From NCBI GenBank assembly GCA_019915015.1, contig JAHBBC010000011.1, forward strand, positions 868,001 to 932,000: 64,000 bases of DNA, read 5' to 3'. Position 1 is the first letter of the stretch. The number at the start of each line of letters is the position of its first letter. Source of the stretch: Auriscalpium vulgare. Taxonomy: Eukaryota > Basidiomycota > Agaricomycetes > Russulales > Auriscalpiaceae. A program made the translations under genes and the position numbers. The notes beneath the pieces are model-generated. The model did not search any database and was not told the DNA's origin. It saw nothing but the letters and a program-made list of their open reading frames with translations. Of the stretch, positions 54,031-64,000 are shown piece by piece.

Positions 54031-57000
54031 ATGGACAACGCTGGTTGGCACGCGCTACGTCGTGATGCACGCGAACGGGTGCGTTGGATTTTCTGAATTT
54101 GTGGCTGCTCACTCACCCGCCTCTCGGACGACAGGAAACAGGGCAGTATGCCGCTAGGGGCCCAGATGGGCGATTTCGCCCCGTAGAGCAGGTCATGCCC
54201 ATGGGCGAGGAGTTCATTGGAGGGTTCAACATGTCCGCCCCTCCTTCCCCTCGCCCGCCTCCCCTTCCTCCGAAAGACGACATGGGTCCACCGCCCACGC
54301 CAAGTTCGTCAGCATTCGACCCACATAATTTACGATCCGATTACGCATTTCCCATGCCGTCTCCAACTGTTGGCGGATCGAGGGTGCCCTCTGTCACGTC
54401 CTACGAGGCATCACAATACACCCACATGAGTCCGGTCGAGCGCTCGAACAATCTGAGAACAGCGCGGATGAACCCGCATTTGCAGTTTATGTGTGGACCT
54501 CTTTTGAGGTACGACACTGTGGACGAGCGGAAGGTGTGGCATGGGGCAGCGTTGATTGTCAGTGCGTACTAGCCAATATGCCCACGCGGCGTTCGCGGCC
54601 TTACTGATCATACCCACAGCTGCGGATGCCGGATCTGTCTATGAGCCATATCCAACGCTCAGGTATTCTTGGGATCCCGACTCGCCTACCGCTTTCCAGA
54701 AGAAACACGGTGCTGGCTCAGTCTCAGTCGACCTAGGACCTCATCCCGCTGACCCAATGTCTATGCACTACAATCCTGGAGTTGCCGCCCATGCTACTTA
54801 CCAGGGTCCGGATGCGCGAACGGAGAGCACACCTGGTCAAGAACTATGGGTCTACGTCGGGAATGGCGGGTATGTCCTCCATGCGTTGTAACTCCCTCTA
54901 TCCTTTGTAACGAGTTTTCAAGCACCTACACGTTCTGGCGATTTCACATTCAAATTCCTCTAGGCGAACATGAAATGAAGGTGCAATATACTGTCAACGA
55001 GGGCCAAGAACTCGACTTCTTCGTTCCCGGACGCAAACAGACGATGCGACAGGCTACCTACTCAGTAATAGAGGTTACTTCCCGCGTTGATGATTTGCTT
55101 ATCGTGCAATCTCCCAGTGTAATGGGTTTAGCGCTGGTGTCAATCCCGAGGACTTTCGCGGACCTGGGTTCCAGAGCGGTTATGACCCAGTCTGGGTCGA
55201 TCTTCTGGCCAAGCATGCCGAACGGCCGTTCCATGTGCTCGTCGGTGGTGGTGATCAGCTTTACTGCGACGGGTGAGTGGTCCTCTGAACATATCTACGT
55301 ACAAGTAAGCTGACTTTGGCAGCCTGACACGCGAGCCCGAGCTTCAAGACTGGGTAACAAACCCAAAACCTGAAGAAAAAAAGCGATACCCTCTGACACA
55401 GGAAATCCTGTCGGCGATAGACCGGTTCTACTTCAATCATTACTGTCAAGTGTTCCGCAGCGGGGCATTTGCACGCGCTAATAGCTCGATGTGCGTCCAA
55501 CTATCTCGCTTCCCCGTGCCGAGCTTACACGCCATCCCAGCCCTATGTTGAATATGGCTGGTATGTCATCAGACGCATTTCTTGAATCACGCAAGTGACG
55601 TTTTTGTCATTTCAGATGATCATGGTATGTCTGGTGACTTAGTTCCATGTGCAGGCGCTCACCCAAGGTCGCAGATCTTGTAAGCATATTTTGTGTTCTT
55701 CTCGTGGCACTTTGATAACCGGTTCTCGAGATTGATGGTTTCGGAAGCTGTCAGTTTGCATCCACTTGGTAAAGGACCCAATGTTAACTGTTCTTAGATC
55801 CCGACGATTTAATGAAGTCGCCGATCTTCAGCACGTAAGTCGGCCTGACCTTGTCATGCCGTCCTCGCTCACGGCACGTGCGCTAGAATTGGTTCACGAG
55901 GCTATTTCTTCTTCCTACTATTCCAATGCTTCATCAACAGTCAGTTCGGCCTTTCCGTCGCCAACCGCTGTCATATGTTGATGTCTTTCGTCCTTAGTTG
56001 AGTTGGATGGCACCAGCGACGCGCCGGGATCTCATTGGTGCAAATCTCTGATTATCGGCGGCCCGGGAGCCTACATTCCGTTCCCCTCGCATTCCAATCT
56101 ATCATACATCGGCCCGACTTCGTACATCTTACTCCTGGATTGCCGGTAAGCCAGAGCTGTCCCGCACAATACCGTCAGTCTCAAATTGTTGTCTTCACAG
56201 CGCAGAGCGGAGGTTGGACCAAGTGTGTGGCCAGGAAGAATATCGCAAGGTATTTTCGCGGATGCATGCTTTGCCACAAGGGATAGAGCATTTAGTAGTT
56301 CAGCTTGGTGCGTATATCTGGTCGCCGCGGCGCTTGCTCTGACTGATGGCGCGCAGGCATTCCAATTGCGTACCCGCGCATGGTATTTCTGGAGAACATG
56401 CTGAGCTCGAAGTTTAACCCTCTTCTGTCACTAGGAAGGTCAGGGTCCCTTGGTTTGAAGGGCTTCGTCAACAAATTCAATGCTGATGCTGAATTGCTTG
56501 ACGATCTGGTGCGTTAGATGCAGTCTCTCCTGAGTAAGTGTAGCGTTAAAGACTGAGCCGTTCAGAACGATCATTGGTGCTCTAAATATCATAAGGTGCG
56601 CCAATCCTCTTGTGCAGGAGAATTATGTTGAACGGTGTAAATACAGCCCGAGCGCAATTGGTTCATCCAACAATTGCAGCTGTTCGCTCAACACCGGCGC
56701 ATCCGAATATCTTTTCTTTCTGGAGATGTTCATTGCGCCGCTGTCGGGATTTTGAAGACACTAGTCAAGGGAAAGAAATCACAAGACATTCCTCCACAGG
56801 AGGACTACCGCTACATGATCAACGTCGTGTCTAGTAAGGTTTTCGCCTACCAGGACCCAAAGTACATTTGACCGATCGTACTTTTTTGTCAGGCGCAATT
56901 GTCAATACGCCGTACGTCAGCAGTGAACATTATACGTTAGTTGAGCTATTGAGCGCGAATAGACCGCCCGGTGGCGTACTCACTCTGGTCGGCACACTCG

Positions 57001-57362
57001 CCACGAAGACACATCGGACGATGCACTATGCCGACACCGATGAAACCATGGTGCGTCGCCCCATTGACGATATAATAGTCGCCTGACGGAGAAACGTTAG
57101 ATGCCCATATTTGACAAGGACACAGACGGCTCGAAGGCGAAGAGTCACTTCATCATGGGGCGCCGGAACTGGTGTAGCGTTGTTCTAGATCAGGCCAGCG
57201 GTGACATGGTATTTGAGATAAGAGTAGAGAAGACAAAAGGCCACGGTGAGACAGTGGGGTGAGTTGCGTGCTGTGCCACATTCGAGAAGTTACTCATCGG
57301 AGGCTACTAGGTATGCTGCGCGATCCCCGGCTCCCCGTTGGACGCCGAAGCAACAAAGCTAA
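54031..57362 (+). CDS. PhoD-like phosphatase, 757 aa, 21 exons
   Basis: Exons: 54031-54078, 54135-54561, 54620-54869, 54923-55064, 55118-55272, 55323-55490, 55541-55560, 55616-55624, 55675-55679, 55731-55749, 55798-55834, 55887-55939, 55998-56145, 56201-56307, 56357-56508, 56566-56595, 56647-56833, 56893-56911, 56963-57050, 57101-57258 and 57311-57362; 2274 nt. The N-terminus is Pro-rich (APPSPRPPPLPP). Metal-binding motifs of the PhoD fold are present: GGGDQLYCDG (332-341), the DDHD block (404-407) assembled from exons of 20, 9 and 5 nt, and SGDVH (615-619). Known of the family: metallophosphoesterase, often phosphodiesterase or alkaline phosphatase. No signal peptide, so probably intracellular or membrane-associated. 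Substrate unknown. Confidence 0.92.
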
Positions 57363-58236
57363 TACATTTAAACTATGTGGCGGCCCTTTCAGTATTATTT
57401 TATTAGACCCTGCCTTGCACTTGACCTTGTGCATACCCATGATATACCTCCCCTTCCCCGTTGTCAATTTTTTATGTATTTCTTTCCTCACCGAATGCCG
57501 TGGATCGCTTGCTGTATCTTCTCACAGTATACCCTAATCCCGCTTCGCAATGCCAATAGTTTCACGCGGCAACCAGGAGGCACCGTCAGATATCCATGCG
57601 CGCGCTGCGGCGGTGATTACCAGCACAGTAATCTACAGTAAACTCGGAACCGTACTCGCTGATTTGCACCCAGCGTCCACGCACCGATCGGTAACGGTCG
57701 ATAGGGCGCACCCACCATCTCATAGATCGGGAAATGACGACTGCCAGTGAAACCAGAACCGTTTGTTGAAGTGAAGTGAAGTGAACAGTACATTTCGGGA
57801 AAACAAATAAAATCAAGTGAACAAATACAAAGTCAAGAAGGTTAGGCGTTTTGTTGCCTAGTAAATCCACTCGCTCACGTCGCTCCGCATCAACGGAGAC
57901 GGGAGATACAGAGCCAGCAAATGGTCCAGGAGGGCGGCGGATGAACCGTCATTGGCAAGTGTGGTCATAGTATCCTTCAGAACCAAGTTCCCCTTGGAAA
58001 AGAATCTGGCAGCCCCGGATATGTGGGCCACTCGGTCACAAACTCCGTGGAGAGTGAGAGGCATGCGGTCGGTTGACGGGAGGGGCGAGAGGCCTGGCGG
58101 GATGTCTTCCCTCACTGCGAGACGAACACGACACTGATGGACCGGGATATCCTTGTGCCTCCTTGTGCCCTTGAGCTTGATACTCGTCTCGCAGTATACC
58201 CTGATCCTCGCTTCGCAATGTCAGTGGGTCAGACCG
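57363..58236. other. Spacer between PhoD-like gene and BRE2
   Basis: Holds the BRE2 3' fragment at 57523-57705 and a short TGAAG triplet run near 57765-57782. A minus-strand frame at 57858-58115 (ending SEWIY) is unassigned. No complete gene. Confidence 0.5.
57523..57705 (-). pseudogene. Degenerate duplicate of the BRE2 3' end
   Basis: Three blocks match the functional gene in order: 57523-57552 with 58189-58220 (3' flank, GTATACCCT.ATCC..), 57591-57630 with 58253-58290 (the codons for the last residues), and 57638-57705 with 58383-58445 (GAACCGTAC.CGCT). The Glu-rich coding segment between the last two is missing. In translation the minus strand still shows VQISEYGSEF (VQSGYGSEL in BRE2) and NHRRSARMDI (NYRSAMRMEM). 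Confidence 0.65.
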
Positions 58237-60216
58237 TCACTCATCCTCTTCCATCTCCATGCGCATCGCGCTACGGTAATTACTAGCACGGTACGGGTCA
58301 TATGGGTCTTCTTCCTCCTCCTCCTCCTCCGGCTCTACATCCACCTCCTCTGCATCACCCTCCGCCTCGATCTCGGCGTCCCCAAGCTCAGAACCGTACC
58401 CGCTCTGGACACCCGGCGTCGACGCGCCAGTCGGCACAGGCGAGCCCTCGTCGCCCGCGAACCCGCTGAGCACGAACGCAGGCAGCGGCGCGTCCGGCCC
58501 GAAGCGCATGTCTTCCTCCATGGGCAACGCTGCCGGTGGCTCTGTGAAGCCTATGTCTAGCTTCGGTTCGCCTTCCGATTCTGGTTTGGGCACGTAGTAC
58601 GACGCAGATGCAGATGGCTCTGGCAGCGGGGCCGGGGCGGCAGCAGCTGCAGCTGCGAGCTCCGCTTCGCGTTTTGCACGTTTCCGCGAGTCAGCCTGCG
58701 TGCGCTTGCGCTCGCGCTTCTCCTTCTTCGCGTCCTCCGCGCGCTGGAGCTCGTCACGCTGCGCGGCCTCGACGCGCGCATCGACCTCCTCTGTGGCATC
58801 TAGTGCCCACTGCTCGTCCATGAACTCTGTGTACCGCTCGGAGAGCGGCCGCCACGTGCGCGTGTCATCCTCATTCTTCGCGCGGCCGGAGAGGAGCGCG
58901 TCGACGTCGGGCGGAGGGGGGAATGCGAAGTCAGGGCCGGGGTTGAGGCGTACGCGGGCGCCGTTGAAGAGCGAGATGAAGGGAAAGTAGCCGATGCACC
59001 CGTCGTCGAAGGGGTTCTCTTTGTGCTGGCGCGTGCCCTCGCGCGCGCGGCTCTTCTCCCGCGCAACCTTGCGCGCGTTCGCGGCAGCGCGCAGGGGCAG
59101 GAAGTCGTACAGGTCGCGGAATGCGACGCCCTGGCTCTCGCCGTTGACGAAGAACGCGATATTCGAGTCGGGCAGGGTCGGCAGCGCGCGCGACGGAGGC
59201 GGCTCGGGTTTCGCGGGTCCGCCGCGCCCGCGCTCGGGCACGTTCTTCACGGTCGCGGACTTCTTTGTCGACGGCGGGACGGGCGCACTGTCCGCGGGCT
59301 TGCGCGAGAAGTCCATGAGCGCGATCATTTCCTTGGACTGCGGGTACTCGAGCGACTCGAAGTATTCCTGCCCCTTGAACTCGATCGCGATGCGCTCGCG
59401 GTGCACATGCGCGGGGTCGTGCTGGTCGTTCTTGTTTGGTTGACGCAGGGGCGGGAGGGAGATGTACATGCCAACGACGTCGCCCGAGTGGAACGCGCGC
59501 CCGTACGGACGCGGGCGCGAAAGCGTCACCTTCTCCCCTGTTTTGTCGCGTACCCCGTACGAGTAACCGTCCAGACCGCACGGTCCATTGAGTGGTGCTT
59601 CTCGGCGTCCCCAGCCAAGTCGAACGTGTGCGCCCTCTTTGTTCGGCGGCGCGTCCGCCTGCCGCTCGCCGCCCCCACACTCGATTGCGACCTCCATGTA
59701 CCATTTGCCCTCACGCACAGGCGCATTGCAGCGCGCGCTGCGGAAGCCCTTCTCGCCCAGCAGCCCTAGCCCATCCTGTGTGACCTTGACGAAGGGGCTC
59801 CGGTCCTCCCAGGAGACGCGGGACGCGGCCGGCGCGGACTCGATGGTGCGGAAGGGAAGCGTCGTGCCGGGCGGGGCAAGCCCGGCGGGCATGTAGCGGA
59901 AGCCAATGCGGTTGAAGGCGAGCTGCTCGGTGGAGTTATACGGGGAGCGTTCGTCGAGGGGGACGAAGACGGGGTGACGCGAGATGGTGAGGCGGGGGCG
60001 GGTGGCGAGGTCATGGTAGGATGGGAGGACGACATTTTCGGCAGGGTTCAATGAAGAAGAGCCGGGTTCGGAGGGGGCGGGGGATGCAGTTGCTGTGTGG
60101 CTTGCGAGGGCGTTGTGTTTCCGCTTCTTGTTGTTGTGGACGGGCGCGGCGGTGAGCGGGATGGCGGTCGATGCGGGAGAGTCCTCGCGTGCTGGTGAAG
60201 GTCCTCGAACAAGCAT
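58237..60216 (-). CDS. BRE2: BRE2/ASH2-type COMPASS subunit with SPRY domain, 659 aa
   Basis: Intronless frame from ATG 60216 to TGA 58237-58239. A low-complexity N-terminus with a basic NKKRKH precedes the split SPRY domain: WEDRSPFVKVTQDGLGLLGE, KWYMEVAIECGGG, HVRLGWGRREAPLNGPCG, DGYSYGVRDKTGEK, GDVVGMYISLP and, after a Pro-rich insert, NIAFFVNGESQGVAFRDLY and GYFPFISLFNGARVRLNPGP. The C-terminal part is charged and helical, with an acidic run (EEEEEEEDPYDPYR). Known role: with the WRAD-type core it activates the SET1 H3K4 methyltransferase. There is no PHD-like N-terminal region, as in yeast Bre2. Its 3' end has a broken duplicate at 57523-57705. Confidence 0.92.
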   Translation of the reverse strand: MLVRGPSPAREDSPASTAIPLTAAPVHNNKKRKHNALASHTATASPAPSEPGSSSLNPAENVVLPSYHDLATRPRLTISRHPVFVPLDERSPYNSTEQLAFNRIGFRYMPAGLAPPGTTLPFRTIESAPAASRVSWEDRSPFVKVTQDGLGLLGEKGFRSARCNAPVREGKWYMEVAIECGGGERQADAPPNKEGAHVRLGWGRREAPLNGPCGLDGYSYGVRDKTGEKVTLSRPRPYGRAFHSGDVVGMYISLPPLRQPNKNDQHDPAHVHRERIAIEFKGQEYFESLEYPQSKEMIALMDFSRKPADSAPVPPSTKKSATVKNVPERGRGGPAKPEPPPSRALPTLPDSNIAFFVNGESQGVAFRDLYDFLPLRAAANARKVAREKSRAREGTRQHKENPFDDGCIGYFPFISLFNGARVRLNPGPDFAFPPPPDVDALLSGRAKNEDDTRTWRPLSERYTEFMDEQWALDATEEVDARVEAAQRDELQRAEDAKKEKRERKRTQADSRKRAKREAELAAAAAAAPAPLPEPSASASYYVPKPESEGEPKLDIGFTEPPAALPMEEDMRFGPDAPLPAFVLSGFAGDEGSPVPTGASTPGVQSGYGSELGDAEIEAEGDAEEVDVEPEEEEEEEDPYDPYRASNYRSAMRMEMEEDE

Positions 60217-60544
60217 CTTCTCTGCCGGCGCACAACGACCAAGTGGTACAGAAACGACAGAATAGAGATGTCTTCAGAGTATATGTACACGACTACGTCG
60301 GGTGGACGAGCTTGAGTTGAGCTTGAGCGCCCAAAACGCAATTGGACGCCCGTACAAGCGCCTGATGCGGCTGACTCGGATATTTTTTTGGCCTGCAGCC
60401 TCTTGCACTGAACGCACACAAGCCTCGCGAACATTGTTGCTATGAGCACTCAATTCCAAGAGATATGCATAATGGTACAGATGCAGTACAGATGCTAAGG
60501 TTCCCAGACACGGTGCAAGGTGAGTCCATGTTGTGCGATCAATA
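60217..60544. other. BRE2 promoter and 3' flank of coiled-coil gene C
   Basis: 328 bp between two minus-strand genes; a short frame across it is not supported. No repeat. Confidence 0.5.
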
Positions 60545-62359
60545 TCAATGCCCAACCTCCTGCAGATATATCCCTCTTGTGTTCCGCGTCACTTGCTGGC
60601 GAGCCAGCTGTGAATACTGCCTTCGCTGCTCCTCCAACATATCCCGCTGCATGCGTTCCGCCAGCTGCCTGTTTGCCTTTTCCATGGCCTTCCTAGTGTC
60701 CAACTCCTGCGAAGCCCCCGGCCCCGCAGACCACCCTGCAGAAGGCCTTGTACTCGGCGAGGGGGTGTATCTTGCTGTGGAACTTGATCCATTTGGCTGT
60801 GGCGGACGGGGAGGGGTGGACGTTGCCCGGTTCAACTGGACGTTCTGTGTCTTTCTCGCCAATGCTGCTTCTCGCTGGCGGAGGTCTTCGGCCTTGCGCT
60901 GCATGTTCTCTTCTCTGGCGAGAACCTCTTGTTCCCGCCTCTTTACCTCGGCCTCAATTCGCATCCCCGCAGACGTTGTCTGATTCGCGTCCTTCAGTTT
61001 CTGCGCAGCAGCCTTCTCCATCTCGTCAAGCTCCTGCTCTCGCCGGCGGACCTTGGCCTCTCTGCCCCGCAGCATCACCTCTCTGATCGCCAGATCACCC
61101 TCCTTTGCTTCGATGTCTTTTTTCTTGAGATCGGCAGCATCCAACATCCGCCGAGCGCTTTCTTCCCGAGCCTTGGCGCTCTCTAGTACCTGTCGCGCTT
61201 CCTCCAGAGCTGCCAAGATATGGAGATCTCTGCTATGAGGGGCGAGGATCTCCGCATTGCGCAGTGGGACGAACCCAACAGCGGGATCATTTGACAGCTC
61301 CATGGATGAATGACGTTTCTCCTTTGGGGAGTCGGGGACAGTACTGTCAATAACGCGTCCTGCAGTCTGCGAGGCAGGACTCTGGACTACGGCGGATGGG
61401 GTGGGAGGTCCTACATTGTCTGGCTTTGCTTGGCTCTGCGCTGCAGTAGGAGAAGTGGGTGCTGCCGAAGCGTCGCACGCGGCCTTCTTGAGCAGAGCAG
61501 TTATAGGGCTGTCCCCGCGCGGCGATGGCGTCCGCACCACACCCGACGGTCCCGCCATGGCTGACAGGCTCGGGAGCCCTAGCATCGCGAATGGTGAGGT
61601 GGATATCCCACAATTGCACGAAGACGACCACGCACCTGAATCGCTGGGACGTTCCAGGCCTTCATTCCAGTCGACCGGAAAGGGCATCGCGAAATGGACG
61701 CGACGCTGATGAGCTGTAGGGGCTGGCATCTGACGGTGGAGGGTGGGCAAGAGCTGCATGGGATTCGCGTTGTCTCGGACGTCCTCTCCATCGGTCTCGT
61801 CGGGGTTGTTTTCGGTCTTGTCGGAGTTGTCCTCAATATTGACGGCCTTCCCCTTCCCCTTCCATACTCTCCTGGGTGTCGATTGTGCTGGCGATGGGAC
61901 CGGCATGGGCGCACTGGCGGGCTGTTTGGCTGCCACCCACTGCTCGCCGCCTGAGTTCGGGGTGGGCGTCTCTGTGGTAAGCTGCTCGCGGCCGTCATCG
62001 TTCGCGTCCTTCTTACTCTGCTCCAGGATCCACTGTTGCTGCCTCACAACGATCTGAGGAAGCAGCTCCTGCGTGCCCGTCACGTTATGTTCCAGCAGCG
62101 CGAGCCGCTTATCGACCTCCTCGCGCATGCGGTGCTTGAACGCGTCCTCCGCAATCTTGCGCAGGCTCGCCACAGTACGCTCGCACTTCTCCTTTTCTTC
62201 CGCATTGGGACCCCGCTTGAGCGCAGTCGCACATGCTGCGCGTGCCTCGTCGACAAGCGGCTTCAGCTCGTACTCGATCTCCGCCCGGAGGGCATCGACC
62301 CATTGCCTAGACGGCTGGAGCACGGCGTTCGGGTACTTCGACTCAACGAAGACAGGCAT
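60545..62359 (-). CDS. Coiled-coil family protein C, 604 aa
   Basis: Intronless, ATG 62359. The N-terminal helical module (WVDALRAEIEYELKPLVDEAR, then ACATALKRG) resembles one in protein B. A disordered Ser/Pro/Asn middle follows (KGKGKAVNIEDNSDKTENN, PSLSAMAGPSG), then a long charged coiled coil (about residues 370-500: LAALEEARQVLESAKAREE, RGREAKVRRREQELDEME). The C-terminus AERMQRDMLEEQRRQYSQLA...YLQEVG matches the end of protein D at 63321, so C and D are a tandem pair. No known domain, membrane segment or catalytic motif recognised. Role unknown; self-association through the coil is likely. Confidence 0.82.
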   Translation of the reverse strand: MPVFVESKYPNAVLQPSRQWVDALRAEIEYELKPLVDEARAACATALKRGPNAEEKEKCERTVASLRKIAEDAFKHRMREEVDKRLALLEHNVTGTQELLPQIVVRQQQWILEQSKKDANDDGREQLTTETPTPNSGGEQWVAAKQPASAPMPVPSPAQSTPRRVWKGKGKAVNIEDNSDKTENNPDETDGEDVRDNANPMQLLPTLHRQMPAPTAHQRRVHFAMPFPVDWNEGLERPSDSGAWSSSCNCGISTSPFAMLGLPSLSAMAGPSGVVRTPSPRGDSPITALLKKAACDASAAPTSPTAAQSQAKPDNVGPPTPSAVVQSPASQTAGRVIDSTVPDSPKEKRHSSMELSNDPAVGFVPLRNAEILAPHSRDLHILAALEEARQVLESAKAREESARRMLDAADLKKKDIEAKEGDLAIREVMLRGREAKVRRREQELDEMEKAAAQKLKDANQTTSAGMRIEAEVKRREQEVLAREENMQRKAEDLRQREAALARKTQNVQLNRATSTPPRPPQPNGSSSTARYTPSPSTRPSAGWSAGPGASQELDTRKAMEKANRQLAERMQRDMLEEQRRQYSQLARQQVTRNTRGIYLQEVGH

Positions 62360-63320
62360 GTGGGGCTATAAGCAACAAGGTTGAAGGTTGGCCTAGGGGT
62401 TGGGACGCGTGGTAGTGACGACGAGTGGTGCGTGTGGCGAGATGAAGTGAGGGCCTAGGATCGACGCCTCGCGGGAGAGGGGTAGGGCTGCGGGCGGAAC
62501 CTCAATCGCGATTGTCGTCCACCGTGCTGGGGCGGTGTTGCTGTACTGGTGTCTTTGTGTGCCTTGTGACCTTCTATGGCTATCTGGACCTTTGCCATGT
62601 GAGGTTCTGGTCCTTGGGTCCTACTTGGACTCATGGCGCGGGAGAGAGCGGGCGAGGCGTGGGGAGCGCGGGGCAATCGATGAGTGGGCGTCTGCTCTGG
62701 AGTCGGTGATTGGAGGGAAAGATGACTGCGCGCTGCCCTCTGGAATTCTTGGAAGACTATTTTGACTTGCGGTGGTGGGTCTCGTGAGCTAATCAGCTTA
62801 CCAGGCACGACAGATGGCGTGCATGTATGTACATTCATTCGCTGCAAGATGCTTCAGCAATCAATTAATCACGCCGGGGGCACTACCGACAACAAACCGA
62901 CAAAGGAGACATGTCCCACATGGCAACTTCGACCGCAGTGTCTGTCCTCATGACAGTCAACGGCTGGGCGATGCGGCGTGTGAAGATCAACCCATATGTA
63001 TATGTACCATAACCATGCAGCAAGAAGCCACATAACATTGCATTCAGTGGTACGAGCAGGTGCCACATAGGCGCTCGATATATGCGCAAGGCGCGCCGCG
63101 GCCCGCCCGGCGTCGTGCCACCTCGGAGTCATCGAAACTTGAAGCTTGAAGCGCACGCACCTTCAATGGACGCCGATTTTACCTAGGCTTTCTACTTCAG
63201 AAGATATGTGAAATGATTCGGATGTCACAGTGGTACAGCTCTATGTCAAAGTAGGTCAGATACGTGTGCAAGGTGCGTTTATGCAACCGGTACTGCTCGC
63301 GTCAGCACGAGTGCGACTCA
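62360..63320. other. Spacer between coiled-coil genes C and D
   Basis: About 960 bp. The minus-strand frame 62455-62847 is Pro/His-rich with no similarity and is not called. Left part is the promoter of gene C. Confidence 0.4.
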
Positions 63321-64000
63321 TCATCGTCCATCCTCCTGCAGATAATATGAGATGCCTGTATTGCACGCATTCATTTGCTTGCGAGCCACCTCCCAATACT
63401 TTCTTCTCTGTTCCTCCAAGATCCGCGCACTGAGTAGGCGTTCCGCTATCTGCTTATCCGGTGTAGGTTCCAGCTCCGAGTCGTTGGTTTCCTGCTCCTG
63501 CAAAGTCGCCGAAGCCGCACCCCACGATGCTTTGTACGTCTTGATTGGATGTGGGCGTGGTCCGTGATTCCGTGGCTGACACGGCGTGGTGGATGAAATA
63601 TTCTGTGATTGTCCCACTGGCAATGTCACGAAAGCCGCGAATCGCTCGTTGATCTCTTCGTCCGGCCTGCGCCGCGCCGCACTCTCTTTTGCTATCACGA
63701 CCCTCTCGCGCCTTTGGACCTCAGCCTCTAACTTCATCGCTGCCGAACTAATCGCGTAGGCATCGATTAACTTCTGTGCGACGACGGCCTCTCGCTCGAT
63801 GATTTCCTTGTTCCTCTGGCGCGCCCTCAGCGTCTCGGCATTGAGCCTGGCCTCCTTCTGTTGCAACGCCGCGTCTTTGACAGCCAATTCATCCTCCCTA
63901 CTATTGAGGAGTCTCTCTCTATGCTCAGACGCGAGCCTAACTCTTTCCTCCAAAGCAAAGGCCACTGTGGATTCCGGAGCTGTCGCAGTCCAAATGTCTC
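63321..64000 (-). CDS. Coiled-coil family protein D, C-terminal part (cut by window edge)
   Basis: The frame is open from the right edge of the window to the stop at 63321 (about 226 residues visible); no in-frame start is needed inside the window. It begins in a coiled coil (ALEERVRLASEHRERLLN, LQQKEARLNAETLRARQR, EAEVQRRERVVIAKES). It ends in AERLLSARILEEQRRKYWEVARKQ followed by YYLQEDG, paralogous to the end of protein C. The tandem order C-D, both minus, suggests a local duplication. Confidence 0.75.
   Translation of the reverse strand, partial: DIWTATAPESTVAFALEERVRLASEHRERLLNSREDELAVKDAALQQKEARLNAETLRARQRNKEIIEREAVVAQKLIDAYAISSAAMKLEAEVQRRERVVIAKESAARRRPDEEINERFAAFVTLPVGQSQNISSTTPCQPRNHGPRPHPIKTYKASWGAASATLQEQETNDSELEPTPDKQIAERLLSARILEEQRRKYWEVARKQMNACNTGISYYLQEDGR

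Noticed and set aside
62455..62847. Minus-strand Pro/His-rich frame upstream of coiled-coil gene C
   Set aside because: No family, no similarity to proteins A-D, and it lies where a promoter is expected.

Overview
The window is nuclear DNA from a filamentous basidiomycete, most likely an Agaricomycete. The genes are dense and split by many 45-70 nt GT-AG introns with GTRNGT-type donors. Very small exons (5, 6, 7, 9 and 15 nt) occur, the DNA is moderately GC-rich, and the conserved proteins are typical fungal housekeeping orthologues. I saw no rRNA, tRNA, CRISPR array or recognisable transposon. Every exon chain given was built by hand from splice sites plus family similarity and checked for reading-frame closure; none has been tested against transcripts.

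Layout, left to right. 0-6 kb: the 3' end of an unknown gene, a 4 x 19 bp tandem repeat, a cytochrome P450 pseudogene (minus) and a polytopic membrane protein (minus). 7-13 kb: RRS1 (ribosome biogenesis), TFIIB, SEN34 (tRNA splicing endonuclease) and a mitochondrial carrier. 13-18.5 kb: a linker histone H1 gene, an acyl-CoA-synthetase-like protein with a degenerate ATP loop, and a second H1 gene. 19-32 kb: omega-amidase NIT2, a YDJ1-type DnaJ chaperone with a CaaX box, a UPF0538 protein, a GH3 beta-glucosidase with PA14, COG4 (Golgi tether), VPS2 (ESCRT-III) and a CUZ1/ZFAND1-type AN1 zinc finger protein. 32-36 kb: a small secreted Gln-rich protein and an intact P450 paralogous to the pseudogene. 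36-44 kb: an EI24-type membrane protein, a third H1, MZM1 (LYR protein) running into a mitochondrial GGQ release-factor-like gene, and adenylyl-cyclase-associated protein (CAP). 44-64 kb: four members of an unnamed coiled-coil family in two pairs, a decayed metallophosphatase, an extended SDR reductase, a 21-exon PhoD-like phosphatase, a broken copy of the BRE2 3' end, and BRE2/ASH2 itself (COMPASS).

Most genes are unrelated housekeeping loci; this is not a biosynthetic cluster. The accessory signal is local duplication and decay: a P450 pair, three H1 genes, a coiled-coil family, the BRE2 3' fragment, and an internal repeat in the secreted protein. The most unusual locus is 40592-41739. There a perfect 5' splice site overlaps the MZM1 stop codon, and two acceptors 12 nt apart decide whether translation ends after MZM1 or continues into a GGQ release-factor domain that has no start codon of its own. 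All three H1 promoters carry a CACGTG element, two of them exactly 150 bp before the ATG.
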